From IMG/VR virus record IMGVR_UViG_3300030060_003933, positions 1 to 22,625 of that record: a stretch of 22,625 nt of DNA, one strand, 5' to 3'. The translations under genes were made by a program, and so were the position numbers. Shown one piece after another: positions 1-9,300 of this stretch (position 1 is its first letter; every line of letters starts with the position of its first letter). The notes beneath the pieces were generated by a model that did not search any database, was not told the DNA's origin, and worked only from the letters and a program-made list of their open reading frames with translations. The DNA comes from a virus.

Positions 1-438
1 GTTGTTTAACAGTGTTGTCATTACCTCTTGCTCTTGATCTAACGAGTTTTTATACTTCCCCATTTCTATTTCTAAACGTTGTCTAGCTCTTTCTCTACTT
101 TCACGATCAAGTGATCCGTCTTGTTTTATAGCATCGTTTCTCCGCTTGTAATCTAAAACTGTATCGTTGTGAATATTTAAATAGAAATCATTAACATTAC
201 CACCTGATAACAAAATGTCTTCACCAGCTTGCGCTAGTTCTAGTCTTTCTTTTTCAGTGGCCTTATGGTCTTGCCACTGGTTATCCATAAACTTACCAAC
301 CGCAAGAGTAAAGTCTCTTAAATTTTGCTCTCTTTGCGCGAAAATAGCAGCATTATTCAAAGGTACATTAGCCATAGAGGCTCTGTAAGCCATGTTGACT
401 AAAGTTGAATCTGCTGCTCCGTATATTGATTTTGCCAT
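1..438 (-). CDS. Internal-virion-like protein, N-terminal 146 residues (partial)
   Basis: This reading frame starts with ATG at 438-436 and stays open to the left edge, so the C-terminus is missing. The visible part begins MAKSIYGAADSTLVNMAYRA and continues as a charged, mostly helical-looking sequence rich in K, E, Q, R and D, without a signal peptide or obvious membrane segment. The last 50 residues (RRNDAIKQDG onward, then RESRERARQRLEIEMG) look like a coiled coil. It begins 13 bases after the stop of the probable ejection protein and has the same kind of A/T-only leader, so it belongs to the same transcription unit. Proteins of this style follow ejection-type proteins in uncultured marine phages as I recall them. 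A role inside the capsid or as an injected protein is inference from position; no catalytic motif is visible. Confidence 0.75.
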   Translation of the reverse strand, partial: MAKSIYGAADSTLVNMAYRASMANVPLNNAAIFAQREQNLRDFTLAVGKFMDNQWQDHKATEKERLELAQAGEDILLSGGNVNDFYLNIHNDTVLDYKRRNDAIKQDGSLDRESRERARQRLEIEMGKYKNSLDQEQEVMTTLLNN

Positions 439-451
439 ATTTTATATTTGT

Positions 452-1717
452 TTATAATTGAACTGGTGGTAAAGAAGGTATAGGCGTTGTAGGCATTCCA
501 CCACCACCGCCACCAAACCCACTAAAATCTAAACCGCTAAGACCTGATAATCCACTTACTAACATGTTATTAAAAGACTGGTTTGCTTGTTGTTGATTTT
601 GCAACGATTGTTGGTAGCTAGCGTTAGCACCGGCTGACTGTCCCAATGTCATACCTAACAACGTGGCTTGTCTCCCCATTTCAGCTTGTTGAAGTGCGGC
701 GGCACCACCCGCTTGTGCCATTTGTGTTGCAAAGTCTCCTTGTGCCATTAAGTTTTCTCTACCTATGCTTAATCCTCTGGCCTGAGCAGCGCCCTGAAGT
801 TGTAATGCTTGTTGTTGTGCGGCTCCTTGCATAACCATTTGTTGTCTCATCATTTCACCTTGCATTCTCATTTGCTGTGCTTGCATAGCACCTTGACGAG
901 AGGCCATTTGATTGGACATGGCACCTTGAGCAACTTGACTTTGAATTCTAGCGGCTTCACCTCTTTGCATTTGTTCTATTGACATATCTGCACCGGCTTC
1001 TTGTGTAGCTAATCTAGCCGCTTCTGCTCTTTGTATTTGATCTATTTTAGAACCTTCTTGTGCGGCTAACATTTTGTTTTGTCTTTCTTGTTGACCAATG
1101 TTAGCTGATTGTTGTTGGATAGCAAGTTGACCTTGATTAGCCAACGCTTGTGCTAGCGAAGCAATACCACTAGTACTAGCAGAGCTTTTTAAACCTTGTA
1201 GTATGTTAGCTCTTTGCTGTGCTCCTTGTTCGGCCGCAAAATCAGCAGCTTTCATATCAACCGTCATATCTTCAAAACGATTTTCCATACCTTCATATTC
1301 GTTTTCTAAACCAGAAAAAGCATTTTTCATACCTTCGTAATGGTTTTCCATACCTTCGTAATAATTTTCCATACCAGCGAAAGTGTTTTTAGCCCCAGCA
1401 AAAGCATTTTTAGCGCCAGCAAAAACGTTTTTTGCACCAGCGTTTAAGTTTTCAAAATTAGTTTGTAAACCAGCATAAGAGTTTTTAATATCACCATATG
1501 AGTTTGTAAAAGTCATATTTCTATATATATCTTTTTGTTCTTCTAAAAGAGCCGCCTGTTGTTGTTGAAACTGCAACTGAGCGTTTGCCTGTTTTTTTGC
1601 TTGTTTCCTTGCTTTGCTAGCGCCAAAAAGACTTAAACCAGTGCCTATAACGCCTATAGAAGCGGCTGCTCCTAATCCAAAAAGAAATTTAGCTGGTGAT
1701 GATTTTTTATTTTCCAT
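452..1717 (-). CDS. Probable ejection (internal virion) protein with heptad repeats
   Basis: This 421-residue protein has four visible regions. Residues 11-32 form a Gly/Ala-rich hydrophobic segment that could cross a membrane, followed by a basic patch (KARKQAKKQ). Residues 93-148 are eight unbroken seven-residue repeats of the form [A/E/S]G[A/M/L][K/E]Nx[F/Y]. Residues 150-370 are Ala/Gln/Met-rich and predicted helical by eye. The C-terminus is Gly/Pro-rich, with six glycines near residue 402. The segment after the repeats (AAEQGAQQRANILQGL) matches a pattern I recall from structural proteins of marine phages. A hydrophobic helix plus long Gln/Ala helices fits a protein packed in the head and injected to help DNA cross the envelope, comparable in role to T7 gp14; that role is inferred from composition and position. 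It lies 57 bases after the small 112-residue gene. Confidence 0.7.
   Translation of the reverse strand: MENKKSSPAKFLFGLGAAASIGVIGTGLSLFGASKARKQAKKQANAQLQFQQQQAALLEEQKDIYRNMTFTNSYGDIKNSYAGLQTNFENLNAGAKNVFAGAKNAFAGAKNTFAGMENYYEGMENHYEGMKNAFSGLENEYEGMENRFEDMTVDMKAADFAAEQGAQQRANILQGLKSSASTSGIASLAQALANQGQLAIQQQSANIGQQERQNKMLAAQEGSKIDQIQRAEAARLATQEAGADMSIEQMQRGEAARIQSQVAQGAMSNQMASRQGAMQAQQMRMQGEMMRQQMVMQGAAQQQALQLQGAAQARGLSIGRENLMAQGDFATQMAQAGGAAALQQAEMGRQATLLGMTLGQSAGANASYQQSLQNQQQANQSFNNMLVSGLSGLSGLDFSGFGGGGGGMPTTPIPSLPPVQL
1274..1441 (-). repeat. Eight tandem seven-codon repeats inside the ejection-like protein
   Basis: Residues 93-148 read AGAKNVF, AGAKNAF, AGAKNTF, AGMENYY, EGMENHY, EGMKNAF, SGLENEY and EGMENRF. 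Gly (or its position), Asn at position 5 and an aromatic at position 7 are kept, while positions 1, 3, 4 and 6 vary. Looser relatives precede the block (GDIKNSY at 75-81 and AGLQTNF at 82-88). The 21-base units are clearly related at DNA level as well, most strongly in the first three copies. One aromatic per seven residues would form a stripe along a helix. Confidence 0.9.
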
Positions 1718-1774
1718 ATTTACAGTTATGCTTTATTTTAATTTTATATTTTATATAGTCACACTTTTTGCACT

Positions 1775-2113
1775 TTATTTACTACTAAGGGCAATATCCG
1801 AGCTAATTGCAAATAGCTCTACATATGTGTTTGAATGATTTTCAAAAGTAACGTCCGCATAGTAACCTTTTAAACTAGACTCGTTAACTTCTGCTTTTTT
1901 GGCAAATAATATAAATTTAGTGTTATCAATAATAGGTGGTGTTGATATATCTTTATCTATGGTAACAAAACCATTTCCTATACCTATTATTTCACCAGCT
2001 AACTCAGGTGGTGCAAGTACACCCCCAACGCCTACGTCAGCAACATAAATCATATCACCTATTTGTGCCGAGGGATTAACGTTATTATTAAAAAATATCT
2101 TAGTATTTGCCAT
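1775..2113 (-). CDS. Small virion-associated protein of unknown function
   Basis: This 112-residue protein follows the beta-rich 406-residue protein with a gap of 9 bases, so the two are probably co-translated or at least co-transcribed. The centre (GDMIYVADVGVGG, then FVTIDKDI and KFILFAKKA) alternates hydrophobic and polar residues, which suggests a small beta barrel or sandwich. The C-terminus (GYYADVTFENHSNTYVELFA followed by ISSDIALSSK) resembles a short conserved protein I recall from marine and cyanobacterial phages, always annotated as hypothetical. There is no signal peptide or membrane segment. A minor structural role is inferred from its place among virion genes. Confidence 0.75.
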   Translation of the reverse strand: MANTKIFFNNNVNPSAQIGDMIYVADVGVGGVLAPPELAGEIIGIGNGFVTIDKDISTPPIIDNTKFILFAKKAEVNESSLKGYYADVTFENHSNTYVELFAISSDIALSSK

Positions 2114-2122
2114 GTTTTATTT

Positions 2123-3343
2123 TTAAGATCCTGATATGCCTAATGTTATTATTTTTTCTAAATCTAAATATATTGTTTTATTTGCCGTAGGATATTTAGT
2201 TATATTAATAGTGCCTTTAAAGTTTACAATTGAATGGCATCCGGTAAAAGTAATAACAGCGCCTTTTCTTAAAGTTTGAGTTAAACTTACTACCATAGCG
2301 CCATCACCATCTGATCCATCTGGATCTGGAGTAACTGATGTTACTGTATTGGCACTACTGTTGTTAACTCCTTCGCCTTTGTATTTAACGACACCACCAC
2401 CACTTATACCAAGTGTTGCCCCTAGTCTTACAGTTGTCGATGTGGTATAATCACCATCGGAATCATCTCTAAGCGTGGAAGTAACTGTATTACCTTCAAA
2501 TTTAATTCCATTAAAAGACAATTGAAGCCCAACGGCTTTTTCAATATTTTTTACCCCATACGCTTTAAATGTTAAGGTTATTCCATCTGAGAAAGTTTGA
2601 GCAGAATCTAGTGTTATTGTTTTAGTACTTGTATCTATAGCTGTTATCCTAGGTGTTCCACTTAGGCTTCCAGCGCTAACACCAGTTATAATACTACCAA
2701 CGCCTATATCTGTTATATCATCAAGAACAACTGTAGTACCACTTGACACAGCTCCATTAACAGTGTCTGTTGTTGTGCAATACCAATATTTGTCATTTAT
2801 AACAAGAAGAGAATTTAATAATCTAAATCCATGACTTTTTGCGTCTGTAGTAGAATTTGTTACATTCCAATTAAAACTAAAAGTACCGCTTGAGTTAACT
2901 GCGCCAGTTGAAGTTGATGTTGGTAATGTAGCATAATTAGCGGCGTTGGCAGAGGAAGTGCCAGGTGTAAAAGTTACAGTTGCATCTGAACTTAACTTTG
3001 TTATATTTTTAGTTATAACATTACTTGTAGAACCTTGTATCAAAGTTCCACCAATACCCATTAATTTAATAACAAACTCGCCTGCACTAGCTGGAAATAT
3101 AATGTTTTTGCTATAAGAGGTTCCTGTAAGTGTTTGCTCTAAATTATTATCTAAATTATTATGGCCACTTTCAAAAGAATTATTTTTAAAATCATAATAC
3201 AAAGTTTGGCTTGAAGAACTACTAGGGTTTTGTAATGCAATAATTCTAAATCTTGCACCAGGCTCGCCAGTTACAGTAAAATTTCTGTTAACAATTCCAG
3301 CTGGTAAATCAATAGTGTTTATTTGTAGATTATTTATTGTCAT
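2123..3343 (-). CDS. Beta-rich virion protein with two copies of a beta module
   Basis: This 406-residue protein is low in Cys and rich in Thr, Ser, Gly, Asn and Val, as is usual for extended beta-structure on phage particles. The N-terminal 120 residues (FTVTGEPGARFRIIAL, then FPASAGEFVIKLMGIGG) look like an immunoglobulin-like sandwich. Two related modules follow, at residues 196-260 (TTVVLDDI, then TKTITLDSAQTF, then ITLTFKA) and 298-368 (TTVRLGATLGISGG, then MVVSLTQTL, then AVITFTG). A further related module sits in the nozzle protein upstream. The start at 3343 is 11 bases after the nozzle stop, in a different frame. A tail- or capsid-surface protein is the best inference, since it sits right after the nozzle; a direct function cannot be read from the sequence. 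Confidence 0.75.
   Translation of the reverse strand: MTINNLQINTIDLPAGIVNRNFTVTGEPGARFRIIALQNPSSSSSQTLYYDFKNNSFESGHNNLDNNLEQTLTGTSYSKNIIFPASAGEFVIKLMGIGGTLIQGSTSNVITKNITKLSSDATVTFTPGTSSANAANYATLPTSTSTGAVNSSGTFSFNWNVTNSTTDAKSHGFRLLNSLLVINDKYWYCTTTDTVNGAVSSGTTVVLDDITDIGVGSIITGVSAGSLSGTPRITAIDTSTKTITLDSAQTFSDGITLTFKAYGVKNIEKAVGLQLSFNGIKFEGNTVTSTLRDDSDGDYTTSTTVRLGATLGISGGGVVKYKGEGVNNSSANTVTSVTPDPDGSDGDGAMVVSLTQTLRKGAVITFTGCHSIVNFKGTINITKYPTANKTIYLDLEKIITLGISGS
2240..2452 (-). repeat. Beta module copy B in the 406-residue protein
   Basis: Residues 298-368 follow the scheme of a V-x-L strand, a G-G turn, a variable loop with Asp/Gly/Ser, then a long V-V-S-L strand and a final A-V-I-T-F strand. The adjacent copy at residues 196-260 and one in the nozzle gene share this scheme, although sequence identity is low. 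Confidence 0.5.
2564..2758 (-). repeat. Beta module copy A in the 406-residue protein
   Basis: Residues 196-260 contain SSGTTVVLDD, a VGSIITGVSAG turn region, then TKTITLDSA and GITLTFKA. The nozzle module near 9565-9800 shows the same order: STSVVLDTD, VGDLVSGDGV, NAITLSAN and GAVLTFTS. This is the clearest resemblance between two genes in the window. Confidence 0.6.
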
Positions 3344-3354
3344 ATTTATTTTTA

Positions 3355-6300
3355 TTAATATCCACCACCACCTCCACCTCCACCAGTTGTTCCACCAGTA
3401 GCTGGAGGCGCGGTTGGAGGCGTAGTCGTCCCATTAGTAGTAGTTCCACCACCACCACCATTAGTTCTAAATGCAGCTCCATTACCATTTCCAACGCTTT
3501 GAACACTGCTAACCATCCCAATTCCTTGAACGCTGAAAATACTAGTATCTATATGTTGGTTTATATTTGAACCTTTAATATAATTAAACCATTTACCTTC
3601 TTTTTTGATAAACTCAACAACAGTTCCAGTATCTAAATTTGTTTTGATTTCTGAGCAGTTCCAACCTTGTATATCTTGTCCAGCACCCCAAGCTGCGGCA
3701 TTATCAATAGTTATTTCATCTTGCGTTGGCTTAACTATATATGCTTGGCTACCTTCGTAGTTTAAAGTGTTAAACATTTTTACAGATGATGGGTCTTGAT
3801 TTAAAAGAGCTTTTATGCTTGAGTGACTATTTTCACCGTAAAATATATTATAGTTATTAGCTTCATCTGGAGTATACTTAATAAAGAAACCATTAGCGTC
3901 GGTATATCCAGTGGCATTATCTAACTTTGGTACATAGTGTTGATATAAACCACCTTGTTTAAGTGTAAAGTATTTTTTAGATAAACTAACACCACTTTCT
4001 GGTACAAAGCTTTTAAAGCTACTCCAACCGTTTACACTTTCATTAAATGTAATTGTTGTGTCAGGCGTTTCGCTATAAACTCTTACCATAGATATATTAT
4101 CTATATAGCCATTTATATTTTCAGTATTATCTTTATTTGCTACTATAACAAAAGTATCTTTATAATCAGCATTAAAAGAACCATAAGGAGCTGGTTGAAC
4201 TGGATTCCAATTCTCTTGACCTATACTAACAATTGTTTCAAATGGAGTTGTATTTGGATCTACAGCAGTATTACCAGCTGAGTTTTGGTCTATACTTTCT
4301 ATTCTAAAACCAAGACCAGCGCTATTGTAATAATAAATATCTATTTTACCACTAGTTATTCCATGAGTAAAACTAATTCTATATTGATCAAATTGTATAG
4401 GCATGTTAGTACCTGAGAATAGAACAATTTGTTGGCTAATACTTATAAACTCTGTATTAGCAGGCTCATATATTGGACACTCGTCAAATACAAAATAGTT
4501 ATTCACATTGTCTAAATAAACATAAGGATCAACCATAGCAGGATCAAAACCATTTGTATTCCAAAAACCAACTTCACCAACTAAAAACTCATTTTGCGTA
4601 GGTACTAAAGACAAGTTGTTAACAGCGTATTCTTGGTCTTGTATTACAGGTATATCATTGTAAAACTTTATTTCATTTAAAGTATTACTAGAGTTAAACA
4701 CACTATCAATAGCTGTTTCAATATTTGCGTTAGGATATTCAATATAATTAGCACCATCATACCTAGTAATTGTCCAATCATTAGCATCTTGAGCGTTATC
4801 TAAATCAAAATTAATTCTATAATCACCTGTTTGTTGTATACCAGTAAATGATATTCCTCTATAAAAACCATCTCCATTGTCAATAGCCATTACACCACCA
4901 AGAGATCCAGAAAAATTATTGGTAATAGGGTTGTTGCTAACTGTAAATTCTAACTGCCAATTTCCTTGATGTAATAAAGCTGGATTTGCAAAACTTTGTG
5001 ACCAATTATTGTATTGAGCCGCTGACAAAGAATCTAAAGGTATCTCCCAGCATAATTTGCTATTTTTAAAGTATGTAGTGTTGTTATCAAAACTGTGAAC
5101 GGCTGTAGAAGCAGGACTACTCCAATCTACAGGATCTCCAGCGCTTGGAATATCATCTAATTTCTTAGTAATTATTTTTTTAATTTTAATACCACCAACT
5201 ACTTTATCAACTACAATACTGAAATTTGTCGGTGCGTTATTGTAAAAGAAACTATTATTAGTAATTTTAAATATAGTTCTCAATACTGTTTCTTGAGTTC
5301 CGTATTCTGTTCTAGTTACTGGTAGCAGTACAATATTAAAACCATTCGTATGCCAAACGCCAACACCGTCAATATCTACTTCTTGCCCAGGAACTCCAGA
5401 GCCATCACCAATTCCACGCACCATGACTTCACCGTCTGTAATTCCAGCGTCTGGATTATGCGTTTGATCCCACTCAACATCTACTAAATACCAACTACCA
5501 ATACTCCACGGCTCAATAGATATATCGTGTGCTACGTAAGAAAATCCATTTGCAGGATTTTCAATATATATATAATTATTATCGTGTAAAACTAAATCAT
5601 TAATTGTTGGCGTTGGAGGTGTTGGACTTCCTTGTACAGCTTGGAAATTAATACCTAAACCAGACGTACCAGTTCCAACAGTTCCAGGTGGATTTTCTGT
5701 TCCATTTCCAAAGCCATCATCTGTAAAATCAAAACCACTTGGCACTACATAATTTATAGGTGTTGATGGTGGTAGAGTAGGATCGTTAGTATCTGCTCCA
5801 AATGCAGTTGCAGCTTGTGTAGGATAATTATCACCAAAAACAGTCACGTCTTCCGCATGAGTGGATGTTATATTTCCAACGCTAGCCCCAGCGTTAGTAG
5901 TAATATCCCAAGTCGGTGTTGGTAAAGTAAAATAATTATGTTGAACTTCTGTCCAGGCTGGTATATTAACCGGTGGAACAGGATCTACAGGGTGTACTTG
6001 CCATACTGGTAAAACCTCTGGAATACCAGTTTGTATAACCCCAAAACCTTTAACTACTTTAACACTGTCTATTCTAAAGCATGCTTTTTTTAACTCACCC
6101 CAACTAGGCGAATACCAGTTCACATTGCCTGATGGTGTTTCTGGCTCGTCATTGTATAATCTAATTCTTAAATCATCTATAACTTTTTCAACAGGAGTAC
6201 CAATTTCATAGTCTCTACTAGCACCTTGGTTTGGATTGGCGGTAGATTTTTTTAGTTTAAAACTACAGCTAATTGTAAACTCTCTTATATTATTTTCAAG

Positions 6301-9300
6301 TCCTACTCCGGCGATATTAATACTTGCCTGCCCAATACCACAACCGAAAGGAGTCATATTAAAAAATCTATTTTCATGGTTTCTAACGTCCCAGTTGTCG
6401 AATATATCGCAACCAGTTCTGCTAAATAACACAGAGCCATTTTCCTGCCAGCCAAAAGAATCAAAATAATCATCAGGAGTAACTACGTCACCATCATAAT
6501 AAGGCGTTGTTCCAGTTGATGACAAAAGAGCAGAGTATCCTCTACCATATAGTGTATCGTCTGACCATATACCATTATAATTAGCTGTGTTAGTTGTATA
6601 TCGCGTCGTAGTAAATCCACCATCTCCATCTGTACCACTAAAAGGCGTTGAGTGCAAACAGTTAAAAGGTGTAATATCATCAACCGTACTAGCCCTAATA
6701 TTACCATCATTGTCCCAGTCTGCATAAACATCTCCATTTTGCATTTCTATAGCTGTTGGAAGACCAGTGAGAATATTAGTAGCTGTTTGTTCTTCGTACA
6801 AGCTATTGCCATCACTAGTAGTAAAAGAAAAGCTATTAACATCAGCGATAATATCTGGATCTACAACAGCACCTGTTGCACCGTCAAAAATTTCTATTCT
6901 AGGTTGTGTAATATTATATCCGTGCTTAGCCATATATTGTTCATCATAATCGGAGTTTTGGTTAGTAAGAAATGTTTGAGTAAGCCCTAACTTAATTTGA
7001 ACATGTATCTCTTCGCCAGCAAAACAACTACTATGAGTTACTTCAGTTGTGTTTTCAGTGACGCCAGGCGTGCTATCAAGAACATTGTCTGGATCAAGAA
7101 GATATTGCTCAACAAGATCTCCAGTTGGATTACCATTATCGTCATCAATTCCAAAATTACCAAATTCTACCCAATGACCATCACCACACCTATTCCACCA
7201 AAGACCTGGCTTATTGTGTACACTTGCCTGGTAGTTTCCATTGCTCCAAGAAGCAGATACATCAAAATCATACATAGGAACATCAAAACAAACAGTTTTC
7301 TTGACTACTGTAGCTGTAGCATCATTATAACCGAATGCCATATTGTATTTGTAATACGGTGGAATTTGCACGCCATAAGTATTATATGTGTAATTTGATG
7401 GATCAATAAAAGTACCACCTTGGGTTGCGATCGACTTAATATTAACATCTGGTTCAATAGGATCTCCATATGCATAACCTTGGTTGTTTGCAACCGTTAA
7501 ATTTGGGTTAGCAATAGAGCTAATATAACCATGAACATGATATGTTCCATCAAAACCTCCTTGCGAATACCCGCCTATAAAAGCATTAGGCGAGGTTCCT
7601 AAATTACCTAAATTTATACTCATATAGTCTAAATCTATCATTAGACCGTTAGTATTACTACCGCTACTAGCTAAAGGCTCATCAAAACCATAAATACTAG
7701 TCGCGGTATTACCAGCTATACTACTACCACCAAACCAAACGGGTCCTTCGTCAGAAGGCGCGACAATTGGTACACCTGTTACTCCTGGCTCTAAACTACC
7801 AGCGGCAATTGCTCCGTGGTGTATAATATACGCAGAACTAGTTAAAGCGTAAGAAGCAGCTGTAAAATCATCCCAATTAAAAGTATTAGTAGAATCATTA
7901 ATATTAAGTATGTCATAGGTATTATATAAGTACTCAAAATCTGTCCCATCATTAACACCAGGGTTTTCTATTCTATTTGTTATATCTAGGTTTACAATTG
8001 GATCACCACCAAAATCTAAATATTCATCTTGTAACAAATTAACACTAAAATTATTGTTAGATAGTGTTAAGTTATAATCTTCTTTATAGCTATCATAAGT
8101 ACCTATTAAAGAATTATACTCTGTTAAATTATCTCTAAACCAATCGTGCATGCCAGCTTTAGATATAGGTGTTAAGCCATCTTTCGATAATCTAAGTACA
8201 GCACCTCTTTGTTTGTCTGTAAAATAAGTTCTATAAGATTCAGCGGCAAAAGACTCTGGATTTTTTGAAATACCATACTCCCCTGAAAATGGATTTGCGT
8301 CACCAAGAACTTTGTTACTAGCAACTAATTGAGGATTACCATCTGCGTTAAATATAGTGTCTTTATTTGCTACTATACTAACAACTCTGTCTTCACAAAA
8401 AGCAATTAAACTAATTCTTCTTTGAAATAATTTTTGAATACTACCAAACGTTGGGTTTAAATCTTTAGTGATTTTTTCAGCCATTATAAACTGATTTAAA
8501 TCATTTAAACTAGAGTTGGCATTGTATATACCAGAGTATATTAAACTAGTTGCTCTTCTCTCTTCTTCATATGTTTCTTGTGTAGTTGTAGACGCTTTTA
8601 CACCATTAACAATAAAAATCTCGTTAAAATCATCTCTAATCCTGTTAGACTCAATACCATTACCAAAAGAAAAACAATTATACCAGCTTAATCCAGTGGT
8701 TATAACATCACCAATATTTTCTTTAAATATAAATTTAGTTTTATATTCATCTTCTAGCGGGTCTGTTGCTTGAACACTTGCCTCAGCCACAGTGTAACTA
8801 CCGTCTTGTCTAATAAATTTAAAAGACATATTAGAGTAATCTATTTCTGTTTGATTACCGTTTTCGTCGACGTCATATTTAGAAAAGCCTGGGTGTAAAG
8901 TCGCTGTAGCGTTATCCCAAGACTGTATTATAGAAGAACTTGTAATAGAAGAATTTAATACTTCAACCGTACAACCAACAGGTGCAAATAATTCATTTGT
9001 TTTATCATTTATTTTTACAGGTATATTACTACTAGCCTCGTAATATATATCTAAATCTACTTTACTTTTCTTTGGATCAGTCTCCCAAATCGCTGGAAAT
9101 TTATTTAAATCAGAAAGAAATATATCTTTAACTGGATCTAAAAACTCAATATTACAAAAGTTACCATTAGAAATATCAGCGCTCATCACGTTTTCAGTTA
9201 ACAATGGATTACCAACGTTACTATTGGAAGTGTTTGCTGGATTTTTATCTAACTCAATTATATAACAAACTCTTCTATTATGAGAGGCACCAAACTCAAC

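Noticed and set aside
1718-1774. A promoter or terminator in the 57-base gap before the ejection-like gene
   Set aside because: The gap is plain A/T-rich sequence without a stable stem or a TTTG/TAnnTTTG-type promoter pair on the minus strand.
3355-3460. CCACCA repeats on the plus strand as a regulatory or CRISPR-like repeat
   Set aside because: They are the complement of glycine codons at the end of the nozzle gene; there are no spacers.
6652-7398. Two plus-strand frames of 112 and 133 residues opposite the nozzle gene
   Set aside because: They are antisense to a continuous 10.3-kb gene, lack recognisable motifs and have Cys/Ser/Ile-rich shadow composition.
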